Counted from the first letter of the stretch, positions 8,232 to 16,976 are shown. The stretch is DNA of 64,000 nucleotides from Tenacibaculum tangerinum (GCF_029853675.1 NZ_CP122539.1:2251001-2315000), one strand, 5' to 3'. Notes: generated by a model from the sequence alone, not told the origin. Numbers and translations: made by a program.

Positions 8232-10904
8232 ATGAAAAAGATATATAAAATACTATTGGGCATTGTTGTTTTTTTCTTCATCCTTTTAGTGAGTATTCCC
8301 TTATTATTTGAAGACAAGGTGATGAATTTGGTAAAAAACACCATTAACAACAACATAAATGCAGAGGTTGATTTTAGTGATTCTAACCTGAGCCTTCTTA
8401 GAAATTTTCCGAATATTTCTGTACAACTTTCTAACGTTACCGTAATTAACAAAGCACCCTTTGAAGGTGATACCTTAATGTATGCTAAAGAAGTGAACCT
8501 TGCTTTGAAGGCTACCGAACTTTTAAAAAACACCTCAAAGCAATTAAAAATTCAATCTTTTGCTATTGATGAAGCGCTGCTAAACGTGTTAATTGATGAA
8601 AAAGGAAATGCCAATTACAACGTTGCCAAGGCTTCAGAAAAAGAAATAACGAATGACGAACCTTCAACTTTTGGAGTATCTATTAATTCGTATGCAATTA
8701 ACAATTCAATAATAAAATACAACGATAAACAAGGAAAATTACACCTCGAATTAACGAAATTAAATCATACTGGAAGTGGTGATTTTTCACAGTCAAATAC
8801 CGAGTTAGATACCCAAACTTCTACATTTTTCTCTTTCGGCATGGATGATAATTTATACGCTGAAAATCAAAAAATAGCATTGGATGCTATCGTAGGCATC
8901 GATTTTACAAACAGCAAGTTTTCTTTTCTAAAAAACGAAGCTACGTTAAACAATCTTCCACTGGTTTTTGATGGTTTTGTGCAAATAAATGAAAATAATA
9001 AAGAGGTTGACATCAACTTTAAAACACCTTCTTCTGATTTTAAAAACTTTTTAAAACTCATTCCTGAAACCTATACGAAAAGTATTGCGAATGTGAATAC
9101 CACAGGAAACTTTAGCGTTGATGGAAAAATATTTGGAATTATGGACGACAACCATATTCCGAAGTTGGCCATTTCTATGAAGTCAAACAACGCTTCTTTT
9201 AAGTATCCTAACTTACCTAAAAGTGTTCAAAACATTCATATTGATGCAGAATTAAAAAACACCACGGGCAAGACCGAAAATACTTTTATTAGTGTTAACG
9301 GACTTTCTTTTACCATTGATGAAGATACTTTTTCTGGAAACGGAAATATTTACAATCTAACTACCAATCCAGCAATAAATGCCAACTTAAAAGGGGTGTT
9401 AAACCTAGCTAACATCAACAAAGCGTACCCTGTTGATTTAGAAAATGAGTTGAGTGGAATTTTGAAAGCTGATTTGCATACAGAATTCGACATGAAAGCT
9501 ATTGAAAACAATACGTTAAGTCGTATTAAAAATAACGGAAAAATGGAAGTAAGCGACTTTATTTTTTCTTCAGATGATGTGGTAAACCCATTTCATATTA
9601 AAAATACGATGGTCAACTTTTCACCAGGTACCGTTCGCTTAACTAATTTCGACGCTACTTCTGGAAAAACTGATTTACAGGCTACAGGAACACTTAAAAA
9701 TTTGTTAGGTTTCTTACTTTCTGACAAAAAATTACAAGGAAATTTTAACGTGCTTTCAACTACTTTTTACGTAAGCGATTTTATGCAAGAAAAACCTGAA
9801 GCTACTAAAAGCAAAGAAGAAAACATGCCAAAAGAGGCCTTAAAAATTCCTTCGTTTTTAGATTGTGTTATCGCTGCAAATGCCAAGACTGTATATTACG
9901 ACAATTTAACTTTACAAAACGTAAAAGGTACCTTACTTTTAAAAGATGAAAAAGCTGTTTTTCAAGGTGTTGATGCCAGTATTTTCGACGGACAAATTGC
10001 CTTGAATGGAGAAGTAAATACTCAACAAAAACAACCCTCTTTTGATATGAAATTGGGTATTAAATCGTTTGATATTGCTCAATCTTTTACGAATCTAGAT
10101 TTATTAAAATCGCTCAGTCCCATCGCTGGCGCTATGAATGGTACCTTAAATTCTGATATTAATTTATCAGGGAACTTAAATGACGATTTTACACCCAATC
10201 TTGCTTCGGTTTCTGGTGAAGCCCTCGCTCAATTACTTACCACAAGTGTAAATCCAGAAAAAACAAAAGTATTAAAATTACTAAATGATAAATTGTCTTT
10301 CATTGATCTTTCAAAGTTAGATTTATCGGATGTAAAAACCTATCTGTCTTTTAAAGACGGGCAAGTGGTTGTAAAGCCTTTTGATCTTCAATATAAAGAT
10401 ATCGGAATTACGGTTGGTGGTGGTCATGGCTTCGACAAAACCATGAACTACAATGTTACATTAGATGTACCTGCAAAATATTTGGGAACTCAAGCAGAAG
10501 CACTGCTCTCTAAATTAAGCGAGCAAGATCAAGAGAAGATAAGCGTACCTATTACTGCGAATATCACAGGAAACATGAGCAGTCCGTCAGTAACAACCGA
10601 TGTTTCTTCTTCAGTTAGTAAATTAACGCAGCAAATAATTGAGCAGCAAAAAGACAATTTACTAGAAAACACCATTGGTGGTTTGTTAGGAAACAAAAAG
10701 AAAGACAGTACCAACACTGCTAATAAAGAAGATGACACGCCTAAAAAAGTAACCGATGTGATCGGTGATTTATTTGGAAAAAAGAAAAAACACAACAAAA
10801 AGATACCATTGATTAAAGAACTCTGGCAGTATATTTTTTATAATTCTCTCATCTGTAAAAACATTTACTATGTTTTTAATTTTAAGATGTGGTTTATCTA
10901 TTAA
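8232..10904 (+). CDS. AsmA-like envelope protein with an abnormal C-terminal tail
   Basis: This 890-aa protein has one N-terminal membrane anchor (YKILLGIVVFFFILLVSIPLLF). Long beta-rich AsmA/TamB-type repeats follow, with the family sequence NINAEVDFSDSNLSLLRNFP near residue 40 and the usual SFDIAQSFTNLDLLKSLSPI region near 620. AsmA-like proteins are thought to bridge the inner and outer membranes for lipid transport. The normal lysine-rich end (about GDLFGKKKKHNKK) is followed by a hydrophobic, low-quality tail of some 35 residues (IPLIKELWQYIFYNS and on). The tail looks like read-through into foreign DNA, so the original stop was probably lost near 10800. Confidence 0.85.
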   Translation: MKKIYKILLGIVVFFFILLVSIPLLFEDKVMNLVKNTINNNINAEVDFSDSNLSLLRNFPNISVQLSNVTVINKAPFEGDTLMYAKEVNLALKATELLKNTSKQLKIQSFAIDEALLNVLIDEKGNANYNVAKASEKEITNDEPSTFGVSINSYAINNSIIKYNDKQGKLHLELTKLNHTGSGDFSQSNTELDTQTSTFFSFGMDDNLYAENQKIALDAIVGIDFTNSKFSFLKNEATLNNLPLVFDGFVQINENNKEVDINFKTPSSDFKNFLKLIPETYTKSIANVNTTGNFSVDGKIFGIMDDNHIPKLAISMKSNNASFKYPNLPKSVQNIHIDAELKNTTGKTENTFISVNGLSFTIDEDTFSGNGNIYNLTTNPAINANLKGVLNLANINKAYPVDLENELSGILKADLHTEFDMKAIENNTLSRIKNNGKMEVSDFIFSSDDVVNPFHIKNTMVNFSPGTVRLTNFDATSGKTDLQATGTLKNLLGFLLSDKKLQGNFNVLSTTFYVSDFMQEKPEATKSKEENMPKEALKIPSFLDCVIAANAKTVYYDNLTLQNVKGTLLLKDEKAVFQGVDASIFDGQIALNGEVNTQQKQPSFDMKLGIKSFDIAQSFTNLDLLKSLSPIAGAMNGTLNSDINLSGNLNDDFTPNLASVSGEALAQLLTTSVNPEKTKVLKLLNDKLSFIDLSKLDLSDVKTYLSFKDGQVVVKPFDLQYKDIGITVGGGHGFDKTMNYNVTLDVPAKYLGTQAEALLSKLSEQDQEKISVPITANITGNMSSPSVTTDVSSSVSKLTQQIIEQQKDNLLENTIGGLLGNKKKDSTNTANKEDDTPKKVTDVIGDLFGKKKKHNKKIPLIKELWQYIFYNSLICKNIYYVFNFKMWFIY

Positions 10905-11033
10905 ATCGTAATTAATTAGAATATTATAATTTTTACACTTAAAACATTGTTTACTATACTGTTTTTCCCTCTTAATCGTGTTAAGACTTGCACAAGTCCA
11001 ACATCGCTTTTTTTTGATTTTTTCATTTAACAA
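10770..11033 (-). pseudogene. possible Cys-rich remnant (zinc-ribbon-like) antisense to the AsmA tail
   Basis: An 87-aa minus-strand frame has a CxxC...CxxC pattern (KKRCWTCASLNTIK, then QCFKCKNYN), as in short zinc ribbons, followed by FTDERIIKNILPEFFNQ. Its 3' part overlaps the aberrant end of the AsmA gene. The spacing of the cysteines is not random-looking, but I cannot name a family. It may be a broken transposase-type fragment that entered at the AsmA 3' end, or a chance frame. Confidence 0.25.
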
Positions 11034-11034
11034 A

Positions 11035-11075
11035 AAAGTTTATTGAAACCAGTTTTACCAGTTTCAATAAACTTT
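11035..11075. terminator. long perfect hairpin, probable terminator or mobile-element end
   Basis: A 15-bp perfect inverted repeat (AAAGTTTATTGAAAC and GTTTCAATAAACTTT) is separated by an 11-nt loop (11050-11060). It lies downstream of the AsmA gene. From 11076 to 11240 I see no gene. Confidence 0.55.
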
Positions 11076-11240
11076 CAGTTAGACCAATAATAGTAAGCTA
11101 TTCAAGCGATTTTACCAACTATTCTTTTTATTAAGCATTTTAAAACCATGCATAAAATTGGTGAGTATAATTTAAAAGGCTAAATGAAAATATTAGAGTT
11201 AAAATACACAAAACTCCTATTAAAATTCCTAAAAAAAAGT

Positions 11241-11555
11241 TTAGTACTCTTTTTTCTTACTAATAGACATGTATTTTTTTCTTAACTCCTTTTCTTTTAT
11301 CTTACTTTTTATTTTTTTATTTACGAAGGGAGAATACCATATAAAAGCTATATACAAAATTAAAAGCACATAGAATCCTTTCATATTCGAAGTAAAACTA
11401 AAATACGGTATAAAAACTAATGGCGCAAATAGGTTTGCTATCTCTATTTTAAATACATGACAGACACCATCTACCATATCGTTCTTATCCCACATTCCTA
11501 CTTTTTGAGTACAATAGTTAATAAAAACCCATTTATTTATAATTGTTTCAACCAA
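11241..11555 (-). CDS. small membrane protein of unknown function
   Basis: This 104-aa product is not one I recognise. It has two hydrophobic segments (about IEIANLFAPLVFIPYFSF and FYVLLILYIAFIWYSPF) and a very basic C-terminal tail (KKIKSKIKEKELRKKYMS). It lies 4 bp downstream of another membrane protein gene on the same strand, so the two are probably co-expressed. The local base composition is more AT-rich than in the flanking core genes, which suggests an acquired islet. Confidence 0.5.
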   Translation of the reverse strand: MVETIINKWVFINYCTQKVGMWDKNDMVDGVCHVFKIEIANLFAPLVFIPYFSFTSNMKGFYVLLILYIAFIWYSPFVNKKIKSKIKEKELRKKYMSISKKKEY

Positions 11556-11559
11556 TATT

Positions 11560-12015
11560 TTAGCCTATATAATATTTATTAGCATGCCAAAAAAAAGAAA
11601 TAAAAAGAAGAAGAAAAGCAACAACTACCACGAAAAAACTAATTAAATGCCCTAAATACCTTTTCTTTCTACTTAGAGAATCAAATTCATCAAATACTTT
11701 TATGTAATTTTCCTGTTTCAACAAAACAAAGTTATCAAAAAATGACACCGTAAGCACTAGACCTATCATTAACTCTGTACTATGATTAACCTTAACCCCT
11801 ATTAGAGCTACAATAAAGTTTGTAATTGTTAGTGCTACTATTGATATTAAACCACACATAAAATACGTTGCTCTGAAAATACTTACACCTATTACTTTAT
11901 CAAACAACGCTTCGTCAACTTCTTTTTTATATTGTTCTTTTTTCTTCTTTAGAATGGGTATATAATACAATAGGTTAATTGGATTTACCTTGTCTAACAA
12001 AACAACTCTTATCAA
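11560..12015 (-). CDS. small multi-pass membrane protein of unknown function
   Basis: A 151-aa product with about three or four membrane segments (YFMCGLISIVALTITNFIVAL, MIGLVLTVSFFDNFVLL, LISFFVVVVAFLLLFISFF) separated by a charged loop (YIKVFDEFDSLSRKKRYLG). I do not recognise the family. It precedes the 104-aa membrane protein gene by 4 bp, forming a two-gene unit. The pair sits between the damaged AsmA 3' end and the arsenosugar cluster, in AT-rich DNA. Confidence 0.5.
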   Translation of the reverse strand: MIRVVLLDKVNPINLLYYIPILKKKKEQYKKEVDEALFDKVIGVSIFRATYFMCGLISIVALTITNFIVALIGVKVNHSTELMIGLVLTVSFFDNFVLLKQENYIKVFDEFDSLSRKKRYLGHLISFFVVVVAFLLLFISFFWHANKYYIG

Positions 12016-12165
12016 ACTGATAAAAACTATAAAAAATTAAATACCAAAGTTTCATCTTTTCTAACTAGGCTATATTATGATTATATTACAAATTAATAAT
12101 CTTTTTTTGGAACATTCTTTGTAATGTAACTTTTAGACCTACGTCTAAACTTCAAAAACGAAATC

Positions 12166-12873
12166 ATGCGAACACTATTTTTACTGGTAAGTATTACTTT
12201 TTTTATCAATTCCTATAGTCAAACAACCACTTTTAACTCCTTATTACAAAAACATGTAGACACCAAAGGAAATGTAAACTATCAAGGTTTTAAGACAGAC
12301 GAAGCGCAACTTCAGACTTATTTAGCGTATTTGGCAACTACCAAACCGCAACACTCTTGGTCAGCAGCAAAAACCAAGGCTTTTTGGGTAAACGCCTATA
12401 ATGCGTATACCATTCAACTGATTTTAGATCATTATCCTCTAAAAAGCATTATGGGTATTAAAAAGAAAGGTAAAGATGCCTGGAGCATTCCTTTTGCTAA
12501 GGTGGGTGGTAAAACCTATACTCTAAACCAGATAGAACACGATATTTTACGCAAACAATTTGACGACCCTAAAATTCACGTGGCTGTAAATTGCGCCTCA
12601 AAATCATGTCCGAAATTGGCAAACTATGCCTTTACAGCAGCGAATTATGAGGCGAAAACAACCGAATTAATGAAGGAATTCATTAATGATGCTGCTAGGA
12701 ACAAAATTTCAGAAAAAAAATTACAATTATCTAAAATATTCGAGTGGTTTACTGGAGATTTTACTAAAAAAGGTTCATTATTTGATTTTCTGAATCAATA
12801 TTCAACTACAGAAATCAACAAAAAAGCAAAAATTAGTTACTTAACGTATAATTGGAATCTAAACGGAAAGTAG
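12166..12873 (+). CDS. DUF547 domain protein, first gene of the arsenosugar cluster
   Basis: This 235-aa protein starts with a signal peptide (MRTLFLLVSITFFINSYSQ). It then has the DUF547 fold, with AFWVNAYNAYTIQLILDHYP, DAWSIPFAKVGGKTYTLNQ and the conserved VNCASKSCPKLANYAF. Members are extracytoplasmic and of unknown activity; the conserved Cys pair and His suggest a transglutaminase-like or metal-binding site (inference). DUF547 genes recur beside arsS in Bacteroidetes. Here it lies 70 bp upstream of the CMD gene in the same direction, which supports a role in the arsenosugar pathway. Confidence 0.85.
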   Translation: MRTLFLLVSITFFINSYSQTTTFNSLLQKHVDTKGNVNYQGFKTDEAQLQTYLAYLATTKPQHSWSAAKTKAFWVNAYNAYTIQLILDHYPLKSIMGIKKKGKDAWSIPFAKVGGKTYTLNQIEHDILRKQFDDPKIHVAVNCASKSCPKLANYAFTAANYEAKTTELMKEFINDAARNKISEKKLQLSKIFEWFTGDFTKKGSLFDFLNQYSTTEINKKAKISYLTYNWNLNGK

Positions 12874-12943
12874 TACGACTACCCAAGAGAGTTGTACAAA
12901 CAATTTGTACCTTTACGTATGAATTCAACAAGTAAAAAGACCC

Positions 12944-13279
12944 ATGTCAAAAACATATTACGACCCTGCCGACTTGCGTAAATTTGGCAAGATTACAGAA
13001 TGGAGCGAAGAATTGGGAAACAAATTCTTTGAATACTACGGAAAAGTATTTGAAGAAGGCGCCTTAACTGCCCGTGAAAAAAGTCTGATTGCCCTAGCTG
13101 TAGCGCACACCGAACAATGTCCGTATTGTATTGATGCCTACACAAAAGACGGATTGCAACGTGGCATTACCAAAGAAGAAATGATGGAAGCCATTCATGT
13201 AGGAGCCGCTATTAAAAGCGGTGCAACCTTGGTACACGGAGTTCAAATGATGAATAAGGTAAATAAACTAGAAATGTAA
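12944..13279 (+). CDS. arsenosugar-associated carboxymuconolactone decarboxylase-like (peroxidase-like) protein
   Basis: This 111-aa protein of the AhpD/CMD fold carries a CxxC pair in HTEQCPYCIDAYTKDG (Cys59, Cys62). This is the redox motif of alkylhydroperoxidase-type members. The family is the one regularly found next to arsS and usually named arsenosugar biosynthesis-associated peroxidase-like. A redox or thiol role in handling arsenic intermediates is plausible but unproven. It lies just upstream of arsS, with a small palindromic repeat in the 114-bp gap. Confidence 0.88.
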   Translation: MSKTYYDPADLRKFGKITEWSEELGNKFFEYYGKVFEEGALTAREKSLIALAVAHTEQCPYCIDAYTKDGLQRGITKEEMMEAIHVGAAIKSGATLVHGVQMMNKVNKLEM

Positions 13280-13321
13280 GCAGACTCTTATTTTGCTTCT
13301 GGCAAAATTTTAGAGGTCGCT

Positions 13322-13345
13322 TATCCTGAGCGAAGTCGAAGGATA
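13322..13345. repeat. short palindromic intergenic repeat
   Basis: The sequence TATCCTGAGCGAAGTCGAAGGATA has 6-bp arms (TATCCT and AGGATA). Its core CTGAGCGAAGTCGAAGG is a common dispersed intergenic sequence in Flavobacteria. It lies between the CMD gene and arsS. Confidence 0.5.
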
Positions 13346-13393
13346 TTAATTAATAATAATGATGAGAAGCTGACACAAGTTCAGCTTAACGAG

Positions 13394-14449
13394 ATGATGA
13401 AAAAATCTTTACAATCTAGAAATAATGATTTAGCCAATACGCAGCGTCAGCTGGAAATTTTAGCTAACGGAATTTTTGCGGAAGGTGAATTACCGACGTT
13501 TACACAAAAACTGAAAGAAACGCATCAGTTTCCGTTACAGCCGAAAAAACTTGAAATTTTACAAATCAACGTGGGTTATATGTGTAACCAAGTATGTGCC
13601 CATTGCCATGTAGATGCTGGTCCTGACCGAAAGGAAATCATGACCAAAGAAACCATGGAACAATGTTTAGAAGTAATTCGTAAAACAGGAGCACATACCT
13701 TAGATTTAACGGGGGGAGCTCCGGAAATGAATCCGAATTTTCGTTGGTTTGTAGAAGAAGCATCCAAAGCAGGAATTAAAGATTTTATTGTTCGCTCTAA
13801 CCTTACCATTATTGTGGCTAACAAGAAATATCATGACTTACCTGAATTCTTTAAAAAACACAACATTCATGTAGTTTCTTCCATGCCGCATTGGACACGT
13901 GGAAAAACCGACAAACAACGTGGTGATGGCGTTTTCGATAAATCTATCGAAGCGCTAAAAATGCTCAATGCTGTGGGTTACGGAATTGAAGGAACTGGTT
14001 TGCAATTAGATTTAGTCTATAATCCGTCAGGAGCCTTTTTACCAGGTGACCAGGCAGCATTAGAAAGCGATTTTAAAAAAGCCTTATACGAAGATTTCGG
14101 AATCTCGTTTAACAGTTTATTTGCGATTACCAATTTACCCATCAGTCGATTTTTAGATTACTTAATTGCTTCTGAAAATTATGAGGATTATATGTATGCC
14201 TTGGTAGAAGCCTATAATCCGATGGCAGTTGAAAATGTAATGTGTACCAACACGCTATCGGTAAGTTGGGATGGGTATTTATATGATTGTGATTTCAATC
14301 AAATGTTAAATTTAAAAGTAGCTAGTAAAGCGAAACATATTTCTGAATACAACGAAGCATTATTGCAAAACCGAAACATCATTATCAATCAACATTGTTA
14401 CGGTTGCACCGCAGGTGCAGGAAGCAGTTGTCAAGGAACCGTACTATAA
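13394..14449 (+). CDS. arsS: arsenosugar biosynthesis radical SAM protein ArsS
   Basis: This 351-aa radical SAM enzyme has the [4Fe-4S] motif CxxxCxxC at Cys64, Cys68 and Cys71 (GYMCNQVCAHCHVDAG). GGAPEMNP is in the SAM-binding part, and the family's C-terminal DUF3641 region ends HCYGCTAGAGSSCQG. ArsS is reported to join dimethylarsenite to the 5'-deoxyadenosyl radical, making a dimethylarsinoyl-adenosine precursor of arsenosugars. Some family members carry selenocysteine in the C-terminal motif; here all positions are Cys. The start could be the first or second Met. A hairpin follows the stop. Confidence 0.95.
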   Translation: MMKKSLQSRNNDLANTQRQLEILANGIFAEGELPTFTQKLKETHQFPLQPKKLEILQINVGYMCNQVCAHCHVDAGPDRKEIMTKETMEQCLEVIRKTGAHTLDLTGGAPEMNPNFRWFVEEASKAGIKDFIVRSNLTIIVANKKYHDLPEFFKKHNIHVVSSMPHWTRGKTDKQRGDGVFDKSIEALKMLNAVGYGIEGTGLQLDLVYNPSGAFLPGDQAALESDFKKALYEDFGISFNSLFAITNLPISRFLDYLIASENYEDYMYALVEAYNPMAVENVMCTNTLSVSWDGYLYDCDFNQMLNLKVASKAKHISEYNEALLQNRNIIINQHCYGCTAGAGSSCQGTVL

Positions 14450-14464
14450 ACATATGTTAATTAA

Positions 14465-14490
14465 AAAAAGCTCTCCATTTGAGAACTTTT
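14465..14490. terminator. hairpin terminator between arsS and the small lipoprotein gene
   Basis: AAAAGCTCTC pairs with GAGAACTTTT with one internal mismatch and loop CATTT, followed by a T-rich run. It lies between the convergent ends of arsS and the minus-strand lipoprotein gene. Confidence 0.6.
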
Positions 14491-14513
14491 ATTTTTTAAA
14501 AACGAATATTATT

Positions 14514-14663
14514 TTATTCAAAGCATGGTTGCTCAATTTCTCTGATAGTTCCATCTGGTAAGGTATAGGTAACAACCTCTCCTTGACAAGGTTCCTCTTC
14601 AGTACATGAGTTAAAAACAAAGCCGACAAACAATAAAGCTAAAAGTGTGATAATTTTTTTCAT
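14514..14663 (-). CDS. 49-aa lipoprotein inside the arsenosugar cluster
   Basis: A short minus-strand gene encodes MKKIITLLALLFVGFVFNSC as a lipoprotein signal with lipobox FNSC. A mature part of about 29 residues follows, with two further Cys (at 26 and 47), rich in Glu and ending EQPCFE. The signal is textbook quality and an A-rich leader precedes the ATG, so I take it as a real gene despite its size. It runs opposite to arsS and the rhodanese gene. Thiol chemistry near arsenic metabolism is suggestive, but no function can be assigned. Confidence 0.7.
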   Translation of the reverse strand: MKKIITLLALLFVGFVFNSCTEEEPCQGEVVTYTLPDGTIREIEQPCFE

Positions 14664-14710
14664 AATAAATTTTTAATATTAGTCTCAAAAGTAATGAGAT
14701 TTTTAATACC

Positions 14711-15223
14711 ATGAACAAAATACTACTATTTTTTTTAATCAGCGTAAACTGTTTTTCTCAAAGTAACTTACCACAGTTGTTAAAAAAACACAACACCGAA
14801 AGTGTTCCGTATATCACTGTGAGTGAGTTACAAAAAGAAAAAACTTTCGACTCCGACAAGGGTAACAGTATAGTTCTTTTAGATGCTCGTGAACCCAAAG
14901 AATTTGAAATCAGTCATCTTAAAAATGCCGTTTGTGTAGGGTATGATTTTTTCAACTTAGAAAACACACTGCAAAAACTTCCGAAAGACAAAAACACTAA
15001 AATAGTCGTGTATTGTTCCTTAGGAATTCGTTCAGAAGATATTGCTGAACAACTCCAAAAAGCAGGATATACCAATATTTTCAATTTGTATGGTGGTATT
15101 TTTGAATGGAAAAACCAAGGAAAAACTGTGGTTAATCTAGAAAATAAGTCTACCGAAAAAATCCATACGTTCAATAAAGAATGGAGCAAATGGCTACATA
15201 AAGGAGAAAAAATATATGAATAA
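14711..15223 (+). CDS. exported rhodanese-like protein of the arsenosugar cluster
   Basis: This 170-aa protein has a signal peptide (MNKILLFFLISVNCFSQ) and a single rhodanese domain (SIVLLDAREPKEFEISHLKN). The active-site loop is YCSLGIRSEDIAEQL, with the catalytic Cys present. Rhodaneses transfer sulfane sulfur; in an arsenosugar setting it might supply sulfur for thio-arsenicals or act on arsenic-thiol species (inference). Its stop overlaps the start of the TIGR04282 gene by 8 bp, so the two are translationally coupled. Confidence 0.85.
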   Translation: MNKILLFFLISVNCFSQSNLPQLLKKHNTESVPYITVSELQKEKTFDSDKGNSIVLLDAREPKEFEISHLKNAVCVGYDFFNLENTLQKLPKDKNTKIVVYCSLGIRSEDIAEQLQKAGYTNIFNLYGGIFEWKNQGKTVVNLENKSTEKIHTFNKEWSKWLHKGEKIYE

Positions 15224-15836
15224 TCAAAAAGAGCAGTCGAGAAATCTCCTCTTACTATTTACCCGTAACCCCGAACTCGGAAAAGTAAAAACCCGTTTGG
15301 CTAAAACCATCGGAAAGGAAGCTGCTTTAAACATCTATAAATATTTACTAAAGCACACCAAACAAGTTACGCAAAACCTAGCTTGCGATAAAGCTGTATA
15401 CTATTCTGTAAAAATTCGTGAAGACGATATCTGGGACATTTCAACATACCAAAAACACCTGCAAAAAGGAACCGATTTGGGAGAACGAATGCACAACGCC
15501 TTTCAGCAAGCGTTTTCTAACGGATATGAAAAAGTAATCATCATCGGTAGCGATTTACCCGATATCACTTCTGAACATATCAACGAAGCTTTTGAAAAAT
15601 TGAATACCCATGAGGTAGTTATAGGACCTGCGGAAGATGGCGGTTATTATTTATTGGGTATGAAAAAACTCCATGCGAACATTTTTCGACATAAAGATTG
15701 GGGAACCTCAACTGTTCGAAAAGATACGTTGAACGATTTACAAAACGTTTCTGTACATTTGTTAGAAATCTTAAACGATGTAGATGTATTTGACGATATC
15801 AAAAACAATTCTATATTCAATCAATTTTTAAACTAA
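15216..15836 (+). CDS. TIGR04282-type arsenosugar biosynthesis glycosyltransferase
   Basis: This 206-aa protein is of the DUF2064 (nucleotidyl/glycosyltransferase-like) fold. Typical elements are LLLFTRNPELGKVKTRLAKT at the N terminus, KGTDLGERMHNAF, IIGSDLPDITSEHI and PAEDGGYYLLGMKK. This family is called TIGR04282 arsenosugar biosynthesis glycosyltransferase because it recurs with arsS. It normally travels with a second, GT2-type partner (TIGR04283). No such gene is present between here and the window's other cluster members. Confidence 0.88.
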   Translation: MNNQKEQSRNLLLLFTRNPELGKVKTRLAKTIGKEAALNIYKYLLKHTKQVTQNLACDKAVYYSVKIREDDIWDISTYQKHLQKGTDLGERMHNAFQQAFSNGYEKVIIIGSDLPDITSEHINEAFEKLNTHEVVIGPAEDGGYYLLGMKKLHANIFRHKDWGTSTVRKDTLNDLQNVSVHLLEILNDVDVFDDIKNNSIFNQFLN

Positions 15837-15837
15837 C

Positions 15838-15950
15838 CGTCATTACGAGGGAGTGTATGACCGAAGTAATCTGTCTATCTCGAAATCATTACTTAAAGAT
15901 TGCTTCGCTTTAGCCTGTCTTGAGCGACAGTCGAAAGGCTCGCAATGACA
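15838..15950. repeat. dispersed intergenic hairpin repeat, copy 1
   Basis: The gap between the glycosyltransferase and punA begins CGTCATTACGAGGGAG and ends CTCGCAATGACA, so the ends are imperfect inverted repeats. The core holds AAAGATTGCTTCGC. A diverged copy follows punA at 16783-16875. Such CGTCATTGCGAGG elements are common REP-like sequences in Flavobacteria. Confidence 0.65.
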
Positions 15951-15963
15951 AACACAATATAAA

Positions 15964-16782
15964 ATGCAAAAAAAACAACAACTACAAGAAACACAAGAGT
16001 TTCTTCAAAAAAAAGGAATCATCAATCCAACAATAGGAATTGTTTTAGGAACAGGATTAGGAAAATTAGTTGATGAAATAACCATTGAACAAGAAGTACC
16101 GTATGCCGATATTCCGCATTTTCCACAAGCAACGGTAGAATTTCACTCTGGAAAACTCATTTACGGAACCTTATCAGGAAAAAAAGTCGTGGTGATGTCG
16201 GGTCGTTTTCATGTGTACGAAGGCTACAGCTTATGGGAAGTAACCTACGGTATTAGAACCATGCATGCATTAGGTATTCAAACGTTGTTAGTTTCTAATG
16301 CAGCAGGTGCTATCAACCTTTCTTATAAAAAAGGCGATTTAATGCTCCTTGAAGATCATTTGAATTTACAAGGAAGTTCTCCCCTAGCCTTTAAAGGTGC
16401 CAATGCCTTCGGAACTATTTTTGCTGATATGTTGGAACCCTATTCAAAAAAATTAAACACACAACTGAAAGCTATTGCAAAAGCGAACGACATAGACCTG
16501 AAAGAGGGGGTATATGCCAGTGTTGTAGGTCCGCAATTAGAAACCAGAGCTGAGTACAGAATGTTACAAATTTTAGAAGTAGATGCGGTAGGAATGAGTA
16601 CTGTTCCTGAAGTCATCGTAGCCAAACAGCTTGACATTCCGTGTGCAGCCGTTTCAGTATTAACCGACGAGTGCGACCCTAAAAATTTACAACCCGTAGA
16701 TATTACTGAAATCATTGAAGTTGCTGGAAAAGCTGAACCGAAAATGATTACCCTTTTTAAAGAATTGATTAATGAATTATAA
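15964..16782 (+). CDS. punA: purine nucleoside phosphorylase, class I trimeric type
   Basis: This 272-aa protein has class I PNP motifs: GIVLGTGLGKLVD, VVMSGRFHVYEGYS, LLVSNAAGAINLSY and VGMSTVPEVIVAKQ. It cleaves purine nucleosides with phosphate. In this cluster a likely task is removing adenine from the dimethylarsinoyl-adenosine made by ArsS, so that the sugar can be glycosylated; this fits the pathway logic but is inferred. Housekeeping purine salvage is the alternative. It is flanked on both sides by copies of the same intergenic repeat. Confidence 0.93.
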   Translation: MQKKQQLQETQEFLQKKGIINPTIGIVLGTGLGKLVDEITIEQEVPYADIPHFPQATVEFHSGKLIYGTLSGKKVVVMSGRFHVYEGYSLWEVTYGIRTMHALGIQTLLVSNAAGAINLSYKKGDLMLLEDHLNLQGSSPLAFKGANAFGTIFADMLEPYSKKLNTQLKAIAKANDIDLKEGVYASVVGPQLETRAEYRMLQILEVDAVGMSTVPEVIVAKQLDIPCAAVSVLTDECDPKNLQPVDITEIIEVAGKAEPKMITLFKELINEL

Positions 16783-16875
16783 CGTCCTTACGAAGGAGGG
16801 TACGACCGAAATAATCTTTTTGTTGGAAACAAACAACTTAAAGATTGCCACGTCATTTCATTCCTCGCAATGACA
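16783..16875. repeat. dispersed intergenic hairpin repeat, copy 2
   Basis: It begins CGTCCTTACGAAGGAGGG and ends CCTCGCAATGACA, with a central AAAGATTGCC. It is a diverged and shorter relative of the copy upstream of punA. It starts directly after the punA stop codon and could fold as a 3' hairpin. Confidence 0.6.
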
Positions 16876-16976
16876 AAAACAAAAAATAAGCAAGACTCTT
16901 AGACTCAAGAATCGAGACAAACCATACAGGTCTTTATTCTTGTATCTAGCAGCCTAGCGGTCTTTAATCCAAAAAA

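Noticed and set aside
8201..8533. 110-aa minus-strand frame inside the AsmA-like gene
   Set aside because: It is antisense to a well supported N-terminal membrane anchor and coding region. Similar shadow frames inside other genes were dropped for the same reason.
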